NCBI RefSeq assembly: GCF_000169095.1
Contig: NZ_AAVU01000030.1
Coordinates: forward strand, 1 to 64,000
Reading direction: 5' to 3'
Length of the DNA: 64,000 bases
From: Lyngbya sp. PCC 8106
GTDB taxonomy: Bacteria; Cyanobacteriota; Cyanobacteriia; Cyanobacteriales; Microcoleaceae
In this document: piece after piece, positions 55,801-64,000 of the stretch
Numbering within the stretch: position 1 is the stretch's first letter
Layout of the letters: every line of letters begins with the position of its first letter
Made by a program: the position numbers and the translations under genes
Notes under the pieces: generated by a model
Databases searched by the model: none
Told to the model about the DNA's origin: nothing
Seen by the model: only the letters and a program-made list of their open reading frames with translations

Positions 55801-56166
55801 TTATGCCATGCTTTGACGAGCCGCTTCGAGATCTTCAGGGGTAATATCTTGTTCCTCACCTGCAAAATCATTATCCGGAGTTAAAAATAACATACAATGA
55901 CATTCTTTGCGTTCCCGCATCGGAATACAAGGACAGTTCCAGAAAGTATTTTTAACTTCAGCTTCCTTATCTTCATAGTGGCGACAAGGACAAAGAGGCG
56001 CCCCTAAGTCATCTTTATGTTTAGCGAGTCCTTCGATCACGACTGCGGTGACTGAAGGATCAGAACAAAAATAGGTTCCTGTCCGCTTGGCATACTGTTC
56101 AGCGAATTTTTTCATCGCTTTCAAGCTTTTGTCAGTTGATAAATTTCCGTTAGTCTCAGTTGTCAT
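55801..56166 (-). CDS. ftrC: Ferredoxin-thioredoxin reductase catalytic beta chain
   Basis: FTR passes electrons from photosynthetic ferredoxin to thioredoxin and so switches Calvin-cycle enzymes in light. The product (121 residues from MTTETNGNL) has all cluster and disulfide cysteines: FCSDPSVTA, CPCRHYED, NCPCIPMRERKECHC. The start was set at the internal ATG; six extra codons (MLSSDT) are an alternative. The variable subunit gene ftrV is not adjacent, as is usual in cyanobacteria. Confidence 0.95.
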   Translation of the reverse strand: MTTETNGNLSTDKSLKAMKKFAEQYAKRTGTYFCSDPSVTAVVIEGLAKHKDDLGAPLCPCRHYEDKEAEVKNTFWNCPCIPMRERKECHCMLFLTPDNDFAGEEQDITPEDLEAARQSMA

Positions 56167-56299
56167 GGTATCAGAGCTTAACATCTCGCATATTTTTTTA
56201 GATTGTAACGCACGATGGGATCATTATAATCAAAAGTGATCAGTGATCAGTTGCCCCAATTCTGCTGAACTCCTGAACACAGCAACTTATTTTGGCATC

Positions 56300-57451
56300 T
56301 TATTTCAATGCAGACTGAAGTTGAAGTTGTAGGGGTTGCTCCGGGAAAATTTGTAAACCTTGTTCGGAAAATTGAGCAGTTTTTGTAGAGTTAAAATGAT
56401 CTTCATCTGACCACAAAACCCAACGACTTCCCTCGGGAAGTGATGTAATACTCTGGGAATTTTGAGTCAGCCAAATTAGGGGAGTATTGGGTAAATTTTC
56501 ACCCCTTGCTTCTTCTGTCGCCATCACCGCAGCGAGTGTTGATAATACGACTCGATTTCCCTGAACTGAGCCTGTTTTTGCCGTCCATAATCGTACATTG
56601 AGTTGCGATCGCGAAGCATAAAAATATAGAGATCCGGCGGCAATTACAGCCTGTTCAAAATGCTCACTTTGCCAAGAATAGCTACTATCAAGACCAATGA
56701 TAATTTCTTGGCCTCCGGTGGCGACTTCTAACTCCCGAACTCGCAGTTGATTATAACGCGCACTTGAGCGCCAATGAATTAAACGAGTGGGATCACCATA
56801 ACGGTAGGGTCGAAGGGTACGAGTGACCCCTTCGGTTGCCATCTGAAACTGACTGCGATCGAGAACTTGTTGATTTTGTTCCCATCCCATTTGATCCACT
56901 AACGGGCAGGTTGTCAAGGGTAAAATAGTCGGATAGACAATCGCGGTTGCTTTGGCCTTTTGGGAACGACGACACCAAAATAAACCCAAAGGAGCCGCTG
57001 TCCGAAGCTGAACCTGATCCCAATGATAAACCCCTCGTCGTTCAGTCGGCAGATAATACACCCAATGATAAGTGCTGCTAGGAGCCAGGGTTTCGATAGC
57101 TGTTGCGGATTTTCCTAAAATTGAGGGGAGTTGATCGTATACTTGTAAAAGAGTTTTCGGTTGATTAGAGCGATTGTAAATTTCTAGTTCGACCGTGAGT
57201 TGACTTCCCACGCTAACAGGTTCAAGGGAACGACGGTGAACATCTAGGGATTTTAGCGATCGCCCCGGTAATACTGCCGCAATTGTTAATAAAGCAAAAC
57301 TGATCCCACTGATCACATACAACCAACCCGTCATCGTATTTGTCGCTGCTCCAAAGAAAAAGAGCGATAAAAAAGTGAGTAATCCTCCCGCATACGCTGG
57401 CGCGATCCAATGGGTTTCGAGCCAATAGCTGATTTTTCGATTAATTTTCAT
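56300..57451 (-). CDS. DUF58 family membrane protein
   Basis: The 383-residue protein has two membrane helices near the start (about 15-34 and 38-60), a beta-rich segment, and the DUF58 core around GVTRTLRPYRYGDPTRLIHWRSSARYNQLRVRELE. A vWA-like C-terminal part follows (IIIGLDSSYSW...). DUF58 proteins usually pair with MoxR AAA ATPases and transglutaminase-like proteins in envelope quality control, but no moxR is adjacent here. It lies 250 bases from the divergent pilT-like gene. The function is unproven. Confidence 0.9.
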   Translation of the reverse strand: MKINRKISYWLETHWIAPAYAGGLLTFLSLFFFGAATNTMTGWLYVISGISFALLTIAAVLPGRSLKSLDVHRRSLEPVSVGSQLTVELEIYNRSNQPKTLLQVYDQLPSILGKSATAIETLAPSSTYHWVYYLPTERRGVYHWDQVQLRTAAPLGLFWCRRSQKAKATAIVYPTILPLTTCPLVDQMGWEQNQQVLDRSQFQMATEGVTRTLRPYRYGDPTRLIHWRSSARYNQLRVRELEVATGGQEIIIGLDSSYSWQSEHFEQAVIAAGSLYFYASRSQLNVRLWTAKTGSVQGNRVVLSTLAAVMATEEARGENLPNTPLIWLTQNSQSITSLPEGSRWVLWSDEDHFNSTKTAQFSEQGLQIFPEQPLQLQLQSALK

Positions 57452-57704
57452 AGCAAATACTGCTGGTTTGTGTTCCCGTTGGGCGAGAATATCTGTAATT
57501 TTATCCGCTTAGAAGTTCTCAGTTATGATAAATTAACAGGAAGATTTTCAGCAAAGTATAGAAGGGATCTGCTCCAGTCTGATCTCAAAATTTGATTACA
57601 AAACTTTTAAAAAGTCTACAGGAAGTCATCAGATTTTCTATAATTACTGTTAATTGACCTGAATAAAAATCAACTGAGTTCGCGCTTCCAGGAGAATTCA
57701 ACCT

Positions 57705-58931
57705 ATGACAAATGCTGCTATCCCTCAGTCGTCGAACCCTCCTTTGCCAAAGGTCCCCCCTCCTCCCAAATCTCAAGACTCCAATCCCAAAAGCTCTCAC
57801 GCCAAGACCACGATTAAACAAATGGTCAAGGATGCGTATCATCTCAAAGCCTCTGATATTCATATTCGCGTTGGACATACTCCTCGCTTTCGGATTCAAG
57901 GTGAGATGGTCAGAGCCAAGGATCAGGTCAAGGTTACACCAGAGATTTTTGAACAGTACCTGATTGAGATTCTCAGTCCCAATCAACGACAGCAGTTTTC
58001 CCACGACAAGGAACTCGATGCGGCGATTTTTTATCCCGGTTTAGTCCGTTGTCGGGTTAACTGTTTTGACTCCCTCAGTGGCGGAGCGATGGTACTGCGG
58101 TTAATTAGCTTGAAAGTTCCCTCCATTGATGAAATGGGTTTACCCGAAGTCCTCAAAAGGATTATTACCAATCCACAGGGATTGATTTTGGTGACAGGGC
58201 CAACGGGTTCAGGTAAATCGACAACGCTGGCGGCGATGATTCGTTATCTCAATGAAACCGCCAAAAAGCACGTCATTACCATTGAAGATCCGATTGAATT
58301 TGTACATCCTTCCCATCGCTGTCTGATTAGTCAACGGGAAGTCGGCCTGCATACGCTAGAATTTAATAAAGCTTTACGATCGGCTTTGCGGGAAGACCCC
58401 GATGTGATTCTAATTGGGGAAATGCGCGATCGGATAACGGTGAACACGGCTTTGCAAGCGGCACAAACGGGTCACTTGGTTCTCGGAACCCTGCACACTC
58501 GCAGTGCAATTAATAGCCTTAACCGTTTATTAAACCTGTTTAATGTTGATGAACAGCCCGCCATGCGAATTCAAATTTGTGATTCTTTAGTGGCAGTTGT
58601 TGCTCAATTACTGGTTCCGACTGTGGAAAATCGTCGGACTGGGGTACATGAAATTTTGGTTAATACTCCGGCAATGCGCGATTATCTGCTCAAAGGAGAT
58701 GACGAAAGTGCAACCCAATTGATGGAGTCAGACTCCTACGAAGGTATGCAACTCCTGAACCAATCGATCTTTGAAAAAGTTATCGAAGGGCGGATTACGA
58801 TGGAGGAAGCTGAAAAAGTCTCACCTGAACCTGCCGATCTCGATCGCCGTTTCCGAATGGCTGGGATTGATACAGATGGTTCTGTGCGTCAATTCAAAGC
58901 TGGGAAGTCTCCCTTCAGTGCTGACGGTTAA
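57705..58931 (+). CDS. pilT: PilT-family type IV pilus retraction ATPase
   Basis: PilT hexamers power pilus retraction in twitching and phototaxis. The 408-residue protein has a Pro/Ser-rich lead of about 35 residues. The N-terminal domain (YHLKASDIHIRVG) and the ATPase follow: Walker A GPTGSGKST (near 165), the Asp box EDPIEFVH, GEMRDRITVNTALQAAQTGHLVLGTLHT as Walker B and His box. The long lead and absent pilC/pilB neighbours suggest a PilT2-like paralogue rather than the main PilT of a pilB-pilT-pilC cluster. The Shine-Dalgarno sequence CAGGAGA supports the start. Confidence 0.92.
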   Translation: MTNAAIPQSSNPPLPKVPPPPKSQDSNPKSSHAKTTIKQMVKDAYHLKASDIHIRVGHTPRFRIQGEMVRAKDQVKVTPEIFEQYLIEILSPNQRQQFSHDKELDAAIFYPGLVRCRVNCFDSLSGGAMVLRLISLKVPSIDEMGLPEVLKRIITNPQGLILVTGPTGSGKSTTLAAMIRYLNETAKKHVITIEDPIEFVHPSHRCLISQREVGLHTLEFNKALRSALREDPDVILIGEMRDRITVNTALQAAQTGHLVLGTLHTRSAINSLNRLLNLFNVDEQPAMRIQICDSLVAVVAQLLVPTVENRRTGVHEILVNTPAMRDYLLKGDDESATQLMESDSYEGMQLLNQSIFEKVIEGRITMEEAEKVSPEPADLDRRFRMAGIDTDGSVRQFKAGKSPFSADG

Positions 58932-59140
58932 CTCCTGCCAGTCGCCGTATACATCTCTCCCCCTCTGGCTTCTGGGTGTGCCTAATGGGATATTGAGTAG
59001 TTCTGGGGTCGAATACCATTGGCTCCCAACCGATTTGTGCCTTTCTCCTCAGCGTTACGGTTATCGGATTTCTGCTCAATCATCTCTGGCGTTTTCAAAT
59101 CGTCCTATAATTTGTCAGTAACTCCTACAATGGCTCAATC

Positions 59141-59614
59141 GTGATTGCGATTTACCCGGGTAGCTTTGATCCGATTACCTTAGGCCACTTAGATATTATA
59201 GAACGAGGTTGTAAGCTCTTTGAATTGGTGATCGTTGCTGTTCTGCGAAATCCAAACAAAACTCCTTTGTTTACTGTCGAGGAACGCATCGAGCAAATTA
59301 ACACCTCCGTTCAACATCTGCATAATTTAGAAGTCGCCAGTTTTAAGGGTCTTACGGTAGAGTATGCAAAACAACGGAATGCTCAGGTTCTACTTCGAGG
59401 TCTGCGAGTCTTGTCTGATTTTGAAATGGAGCTGCAAATGGCTCACACGAATAAGACCCTCTCTGATAAAATCGAGACAGTTTTCTTGGCAACCTCAAAT
59501 GAATATAGCTTTTTATCCAGTAGTGTGGTAAAAGAGATTGCTAAGTTTAGTGGTTCTATCGATCATCTCGTTCCAAAACACGTTGCTCAAGATATATATA
59601 AAAGATATTTATAG
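59141..59614 (+). CDS. coaD: Phosphopantetheine adenylyltransferase
   Basis: CoaD makes dephospho-CoA from 4'-phosphopantetheine and ATP. The 157-residue product begins with a GTG codon as MIAIYPGSFDPITLGHLDII. The GSFDPxTxGH nucleotidyl-transferase motif lies near residues 7-16, and the C-terminal EYSFLSSSVVKEIA (the ISSTxVR-like box) completes the site. A TATAAT lies at 59106-59111, so it may have its own promoter. Its stop codon directly abuts the start of the coiled-coil gene, indicating one transcript. Confidence 0.96.
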   Translation: MIAIYPGSFDPITLGHLDIIERGCKLFELVIVAVLRNPNKTPLFTVEERIEQINTSVQHLHNLEVASFKGLTVEYAKQRNAQVLLRGLRVLSDFEMELQMAHTNKTLSDKIETVFLATSNEYSFLSSSVVKEIAKFSGSIDHLVPKHVAQDIYKRYL

Positions 59615-60280
59615 ATGCTACGCCAGGAATCAAATCCCCAAATCGAACCCGAACAAAACGCACTGATCCCAGAAATAGACACCACTCCCAGTGGCGTACC
59701 TGGGATCGATATTCAACGAGAACTGAATCGACTCGAAGAAATGATTCTGGATAGTCTTCAGGTGCCGCTGATTCGACGAACTTTAATTGATGAAGAACAG
59801 TTACTCGATCAGTTGGATCTAATCCGCTTGAATTTACCGAGTGCGTTTCAAGAGGCTGATATTATTGTTCGCCACAAAGACGAAATTCTCACTGAAGCTG
59901 AAGAATACGCCCAAGAAATTTTAGAAGCGGCTGAACACCGAGCGACTCAACTCTTAAATGAAATGGGAATTGTTCAGCAAGCCCAAGCAGAAGCCGAACA
60001 GTTACGACAACAAGTTCAAGTTGAGTGTGAAACTCATCAGCAACAGACCATTGCAGAAGTTGAACAAATTCGCTATCAAGCTCAACAAGAACTCGATGAC
60101 ATCCGCTCTCGAACTTTAGCTGAGTGTAAAGAGATTCAAAATGGTGCTGATGAGTATGCTGACCACGTTTTAGGAAATATTGAACAGCAGCTTGGTGAAA
60201 TGTTACGAGTGATTCGTAATGGTCGTCAACAGTTGCACATTCAACATGATAATACCTCGGGACAACTACGAGGACAGTAA
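59615..60280 (+). CDS. Coiled-coil protein, possibly DivIVA-like
   Basis: The 221-residue acidic, Gln/Glu-rich protein is dominated by a coiled coil (about residues 90-200, EEYAQEILEAAEHRATQLLNEM onwards). A disordered 30-residue start and a short conserved-looking segment (LNRLEEMILDSLQVPLIRRTLIDEEQLLDQLDLIRLNLP) precede it. The layout recalls the cyanobacterial DivIVA-like division protein Cdv3, but I am not sure of the match. It begins on the base after the coaD stop, so translation is coupled. Other long coiled-coil proteins, such as an ATP-synthase b-like stalk, are less likely because there is no membrane anchor. Confidence 0.75.
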   Translation: MLRQESNPQIEPEQNALIPEIDTTPSGVPGIDIQRELNRLEEMILDSLQVPLIRRTLIDEEQLLDQLDLIRLNLPSAFQEADIIVRHKDEILTEAEEYAQEILEAAEHRATQLLNEMGIVQQAQAEAEQLRQQVQVECETHQQQTIAEVEQIRYQAQQELDDIRSRTLAECKEIQNGADEYADHVLGNIEQQLGEMLRVIRNGRQQLHIQHDNTSGQLRGQ

Positions 60281-60453
60281 ACAGCCAACAGTTCTGACTT
60301 GTGATTTCTGACTTCTGAGTTGTGGGGTGGCGGTTCCCTCAATTGTGCAGGTTTAAGAGGTGTCTAAGGCGGTGGTGAAAGACTAGCCATTAATGACAAA
60401 CTAGAAACTGTAACTAGGGATATGATCGTCTTTTAGAGGCGAATAAATAAAAG

Positions 60454-61827
60454 ATGGCTTCCGAAAAATTTCGTCGCCAACTGCGCCACGAAGCCCAACT
60501 TTGGAAAGCAGAAGGATTAATCAACGATTCCGCTTATCAACAGATTTCTGATCGTTATCAATTCAACAGTATTGATACTGCTGCAAGTTCCCGCTTTGTG
60601 ATGATTCTCATCGGTTTAGGTGGCATTCTGTTGGGTTTGGGTGTGATTACTTTTGTCGCAGCAAATTGGCAAGAGTGGCCGAGAGAACTCAAAATTATCT
60701 TGCTACTCAGTTTATTTATTGGTCTGAATACAAGTGGATTTTATCTCTGGCAAGCTAACCCTAAAACGGGAAAAACAAAACATTTAGGAGAAGGATTACT
60801 CCTTTTTGGCGCACTCAGTTTGGGGGCTAATATCTCCCTGATGGCGCAAATGTTTCATATTGGCGGTTCTCCCTACGGACTGTTTTTGGTTTGGGGATTG
60901 GGCGTTTTATTGATGGCTTACAGCCTACGTCTGGTGTCTCTTGGTATTTTATCAATTTTACTGCTGGGAATTGGCTATTGGTCGGGAGTCAGTAATATTT
61001 TTGTTCCGGCTGAATTAACGGGGCTAGAATTTCTGCTAGTACACATGGCGTTAGTCAGTGCAATTTTGTTTGTTCCTCTGGCCTATTGGTGTCAGTCCCG
61101 ATCAATTTTTATCATGGCGGTATTACTGCTTATTCCCGCTTTACAGATGAATATTGCGGTACTTTTAGACTACAATTTCTCCTCAGAATTGATGACAATT
61201 GGATTGATTTTACCCCCGGCGTTATTATGGAGTTATGATGATAGTCTTTTTCCGGGTATTGATAGCCGACTGTTTCGACCTCATACTCGCAATTTAGCGA
61301 TTTGGTTTTTAGCCGTTTTATTTTATCTCTTTTCCTTTCGAGGAATTGGGATGTCTTTATTCTATTATGGCTCTAACTCCTCTTTAGCAATTAATGGGTT
61401 TCATTTGCTCATTGATGTGATTTTATTGGGCGGTTTAACGATTTGGCAATGGCTTTATTTAGCTAAACCCCGTCATTCCTATCAACATTGGGGACTGGAT
61501 GCAGTTAGCAGTACAATCGCTGTATTTTTGGGAGTGACAGCACTGGTTGGTTTTGGATATCAAAGTATTAGTGTCACCCTATTTGTATTTGTTTTCAATA
61601 TTCTACTCTTTTTACTGTCAGGTGGTTTAGTTAGAATCGGATTAGGAGAAGGAAACCGAGGAGCATTTTGGGGCGGTATGATCTTACTGACGCTACAAAT
61701 TATGAGTCGGACTTTTGAATACAATACCGAATTACTGTTTAAAGCACTTGTCTTTGTATTATGTGGTGTGGGTGTTATCTTAGCGGGTTTATGGTTTGAA
61801 CGGCATTTATCTCGTCAACATACTTAG
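60454..61827 (+). CDS. DUF2157 family polytopic membrane protein
   Basis: The 457-residue protein has a short soluble lead (MASEKFRRQLRHEAQLWKAEGLINDSAY), typical of DUF2157, then about 12 hydrophobic helices. The first helix pair ends with VTFVAANWQEWPRELKI, a family signature. The function is unknown. It is followed after 78 bases by a GDYXXLXY-type protein; that neighbouring pair is common in bacteria, so the two probably work together in the membrane. Confidence 0.88.
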   Translation: MASEKFRRQLRHEAQLWKAEGLINDSAYQQISDRYQFNSIDTAASSRFVMILIGLGGILLGLGVITFVAANWQEWPRELKIILLLSLFIGLNTSGFYLWQANPKTGKTKHLGEGLLLFGALSLGANISLMAQMFHIGGSPYGLFLVWGLGVLLMAYSLRLVSLGILSILLLGIGYWSGVSNIFVPAELTGLEFLLVHMALVSAILFVPLAYWCQSRSIFIMAVLLLIPALQMNIAVLLDYNFSSELMTIGLILPPALLWSYDDSLFPGIDSRLFRPHTRNLAIWFLAVLFYLFSFRGIGMSLFYYGSNSSLAINGFHLLIDVILLGGLTIWQWLYLAKPRHSYQHWGLDAVSSTIAVFLGVTALVGFGYQSISVTLFVFVFNILLFLLSGGLVRIGLGEGNRGAFWGGMILLTLQIMSRTFEYNTELLFKALVFVLCGVGVILAGLWFERHLSRQHT

Positions 61828-61905
61828 TTTCCGCTCTTGATTAAAACCGCGATATCAAGCGGCTAAACTGGGTCTATTTTTAGCAAAATCTGGAGGATTA
61901 ATTCA

Positions 61906-62613
61906 ATGCAAGAACCAAATCATAAAAATACAGAGAGTCAAAATACAGAAACTTTATCTAATAATTTTTCTGAAAATCTGGAGACTGAAACCGAATCTCT
62001 AATTAATCAATCTCTCGTTCAAAAAAAACGCCTTCCGAGTTGGCGGTTGTTGCTTCCGTTGTGTTTTCAACTCGCTATCATTGGCTTAGTTCCGGCTCAA
62101 GCGGTGTATACTCATATTACCGGAAAAACCGTTGTTTTGCAAACTGCACCTGTTGATCCTTATGATTTTTTACGAGGTTATTATCAGGTGTTGAATTATG
62201 ATATTTCGACTCTAGAAAACCTAAAAACTCTCCCCGGTTGGGAAGAATTTTCCAACAATCAAGATTATCTTCCATCGGGAACAACAATTTATGTGATTTT
62301 AGAACAACCGACTCTACAACCCACTGAATCCCCTCGTCCGCAAGCTTGGGAACCGATTAAAATTAGTTCAACTTTACCCAAAGACTTACCTAACAATCAA
62401 ATTGCACTGAAAGGAGAATCTAACGGTTGGCGAATTGAATATGGTTTAGAAACCTATTATATGCCTGAAGATCAACGGGTGCAAGTCAATCAAAATATTA
62501 CAGATGCTCAACGAAATGAACCCCAATCTTTTGTTGTGGAAGTGAAAGTCAATGCTCAAGGAAAAGCGGTTCCGGTGAGTTTGTGGGTTCGCAATCAAAA
62601 CTATAAGTTTTAA
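61906..62613 (+). CDS. GDYXXLXY domain membrane-anchored protein
   Basis: The 235-residue protein has a disordered acidic lead of about 45 residues, one membrane helix (about 48-66, LLLPLCFQLAIIGLVPAQAVY) and an exported domain. That domain carries the signature DPYDFLRGYYQVLNYDIS, here RGYY in place of the usual RGDY. A Shine-Dalgarno GGAGGA precedes the ATG. It follows the DUF2157 gene in the standard pair. The role is unknown. Confidence 0.85.
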   Translation: MQEPNHKNTESQNTETLSNNFSENLETETESLINQSLVQKKRLPSWRLLLPLCFQLAIIGLVPAQAVYTHITGKTVVLQTAPVDPYDFLRGYYQVLNYDISTLENLKTLPGWEEFSNNQDYLPSGTTIYVILEQPTLQPTESPRPQAWEPIKISSTLPKDLPNNQIALKGESNGWRIEYGLETYYMPEDQRVQVNQNITDAQRNEPQSFVVEVKVNAQGKAVPVSLWVRNQNYKF

Positions 62614-62637
62614 TGAACTTTTAGGTAACAATTAAAC

Positions 62638-63375
62638 CTACGATTCTACAAAGTCAAATAATACTGTTGTCATGTAATAATCCGCCCACTCTGTCCCAAA
62701 CGCTTTTTCTAAAACCCGTCGAGTTTTGTCATTTTGTTGCTGTTGAGTGCAATAATATTTTTGAGCAGATTGAATTTGAGTTTGTTCTTCCGGTGAAACA
62801 GGATTTTGAGCAGTTGCATACTGACAGTGAACCCGTAGATAAGCATCAACTTGGTTTAAAAACGCTGCTTCTTCTGTTTCATCCATCGGACGAATAAATA
62901 AGCAAAATTCCGAGAAAATATCGCCCCAGTCGGGAATATCACGAGGTTGAGAAAAAGTATTCGGTAAGGAAGATAAAGCCTGATGATAATCACTCGGAAG
63001 ATGGGGTTTGGGGTAAATCGGCGATAAATCAACAATCGCGGCGCTAATTTTTCCTCGTCCACCCACCAAGTCTGTCCCAAACATGGGTAAGGCGTAGTCA
63101 ACCCGAGGAAACATCACACAATGGAGAATATCGAGACTCTGACCGACTTTTGCCAATTCCAGGTGTAGCTTCCGAAATTGGGGCGTTTGATAACAACGGT
63201 TTTCAATAGTCAGTTTTTCCCCTTCCAGTCGCCCTTCGACATAGCCTAATTCTGCGGGAAGGTGATAAGGTTCAAGGTCGAGATATTGTTCCCAAATTGC
63301 CTCAATTCGGTTAGCAAGTTGACGAATTAAGGAATGTTGTTGTTCGCGTAGGGAAGGGGTTGATGCTTCTACCAT
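62638..63375 (-). CDS. pcyA: Phycocyanobilin:ferredoxin oxidoreductase
   Basis: PcyA reduces biliverdin IXalpha by four electrons to phycocyanobilin, the chromophore of phycobilisomes and cyanobacterial phytochromes. The 245-residue product holds the family core LDILHCVMFPRVDYALPMFGTDLVGG. That core contains the His and Asp positions important for catalysis in the family, followed by the KISAAIVDLSP strand. The length equals typical PcyA. It converges on the GDYXXLXY gene with a 24-base gap and has no bilin-lyase or phycobiliprotein gene nearby. Confidence 0.96.
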   Translation of the reverse strand: MVEASTPSLREQQHSLIRQLANRIEAIWEQYLDLEPYHLPAELGYVEGRLEGEKLTIENRCYQTPQFRKLHLELAKVGQSLDILHCVMFPRVDYALPMFGTDLVGGRGKISAAIVDLSPIYPKPHLPSDYHQALSSLPNTFSQPRDIPDWGDIFSEFCLFIRPMDETEEAAFLNQVDAYLRVHCQYATAQNPVSPEEQTQIQSAQKYYCTQQQQNDKTRRVLEKAFGTEWADYYMTTVLFDFVES

Positions 63376-63575
63376 AGAAAAATTTTTGCTTGTTACTGCG
63401 TCAAATCATCTCTAACAGACGCTAATTTAGCTCTCTGTAGATCTAGAATATCAGGTTACAGTCTACAAAAATTTGCAACTTGGGAAAATAAAGCTTCTCT
63501 GAGGTGCTGCGCTTCTCAATACTGTCTAAATTTCTCGGTAAGATGAAGGGGTCTATCTGCATCGAGGAAGTTGTG

Positions 63576-63764
63576 ATGTTTGGTTTGGGATTGCCAGAAA
63601 TGGGAGTAATTTTGTTAGTTGCTGTATTTATCTTCGGGCCAAAAAAGATTCCCGAGTTAGGAAAAACCATCGGTCAAGCGCTAAAAGGCTTCAAAGATGA
63701 AATGCAGAATGATTTAGAAACCGACAGTGACAACCCAGAAGTTAAAAAATCTGAGGGAAATTAA
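63576..63764 (+). CDS. tatA: TatA/E family Sec-independent translocase subunit
   Basis: TatA forms the pore of the twin-arginine pathway that exports folded proteins. The 62-residue product has a membrane helix (MGVILLVAVFIFG) and the FGPKKIPELGKTIGQALKGFKDE hinge and amphipathic helix, then an acidic tail. The start is the ATG giving MFGLGLPEMG, preceded by GAGGAA; 24 codons upstream in frame are not family-like. It could serve the RR-signal amine oxidase at 37 kb, among others. A second tat gene is not in the window. Confidence 0.93.
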   Translation: MFGLGLPEMGVILLVAVFIFGPKKIPELGKTIGQALKGFKDEMQNDLETDSDNPEVKKSEGN

Positions 63765-63824
63765 GCATTAGGGATGAGAAATTGAACTTTTGGGGTTGAT
63801 TCTCATCCCAAGCTTTGAGATTTG

Positions 63825-64000
63825 CTTAAACCTGCGACGGTTTCAAGTTTGTAGAATAGGGCGCAGAAGCCGTTCCGTTTTGACCAGTCGATGAATCCGA
63901 AATCGGATTGCGAGCTTCGATCAGACTAATTGCCCGAGTCACACTTTCCGGTAAAATGACGACTAAACCGCCATTGGGAGCGCGATCGAGAGTTGTTTCT
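63825..64000 (-). CDS. C-terminal end of an unidentified gene, truncated by the window
   Basis: A minus-strand frame enters from the right edge and ends with TAA at 63825-63827, giving about 58 residues: LDRAPNGGLVVILPESVT, then RAISLIEARNP and a Ser/Asn/Thr-rich tail ending LKPSQV. The NGGLVVILPESV part reads like a genuine protein terminus, but I do not recognise the family. HIP1-like GCGCGATCGAG lies within it. Confidence 0.6.

Noticed and set aside
58771..59121. A plus-strand frame overlapping the pilT 3' end and the coaD leader
   Set aside because: Its first half is the shifted pilT frame and its second half is spacer. The composition is typical of a shadow.
1..64000. CRISPR array, tRNA, rRNA, transposase or phage genes
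   Set aside because: No regularly spaced direct repeats with unique spacers, no T-loop GTTCGAATC-type tRNA fold and no transposase or integrase motif were seen on either strand. The 126-base repeats are coding TPRs and the heptamers have no spacers.

Overview
The window is chromosomal DNA from a cyanobacterium, most likely a filamentous non-heterocystous form of the Oscillatoriales type. The evidence is phycocyanobilin:ferredoxin oxidoreductase (pcyA), a type-I NDH-1 NdhD subunit, beta-carotene hydroxylase (crtR), ferredoxin-thioredoxin reductase (ftrC), a DUF1825 protein, a COP23 protein, a GUN4-fused kinase and frequent HIP1 octamers (GCGATCGC, e.g. at 4, 304, 4424). Non-coding spacers hold C/G-rich palindromes and heptamer short tandem repeats, as is usual in this group. 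The species is inferred only. A CnfR/PatB-like regulator suggests nitrogen-fixing ability in the lineage, but no nif gene lies in the window.

Layout. 1-3.5 kb: a 5'-truncated conserved protein, two small proteins and mnmH (tRNA 2-selenouridine synthase). 3.5-7.7 kb: a response regulator and an ATP-grasp / alpha-E / transglutaminase-like three-gene cluster on the minus strand. 8.3-11.7 kb: a zinc-ribbon membrane protein, a GerMN-like lipoprotein, pyrB, a Uma2 nuclease-like protein and an orphan VapB-like antitoxin. 11.8-15.2 kb: a CHAT-STAND NTPase-TPR protein bracketed by inverted C/G-rich repeats, the strongest accessory island. 15.6-27.3 kb: mostly housekeeping genes (ndhD, uxs-ugd, lepA, DUF1825, lepB, crtR, COP23, pyk).

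28.4-44 kb is a signalling region. It holds a 1666-residue CHASE-like/GAF/PAS hybrid kinase whose stop overlaps the start of a REC-GGDEF-EAL protein. Next comes a CHASE3 sensor pseudogene broken by four in-frame TAA codons, a repeat-plus-PPC protein, an FAD amine oxidase and an ABC-2 permease. A minus-strand operon then encodes a hybrid kinase, a single-domain receiver and a REC-GAF-PAS-PAS adenylate cyclase, apparently a phosphorelay ending in cAMP.

44.9-53.5 kb: the CnfR-like regulator, leuC and leuD separated by a methyltransferase fragment, a SWIM zinc-finger protein, a heptamer-repeat spacer, a TPR-nSTAND NTPase and ddl. 53.6-64 kb: a Ser/Thr kinase with TM and GUN4 domains, a DUF309 protein, ftrC, a DUF58 protein, a PilT-family ATPase, coaD followed directly by a coiled-coil protein, a DUF2157/GDYXXLXY membrane pair, pcyA, tatA and a truncated gene at the edge.

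The most promising material for a new system is the repeat-bracketed CHAT-STAND-TPR gene (a possible NLR-like conflict or cell-death sensor), together with a second STAND protein of reversed domain order at 50-52 kb and the kinase-receiver-cyclase operon. I saw no CRISPR array, tRNA, rRNA, transposase or phage gene.
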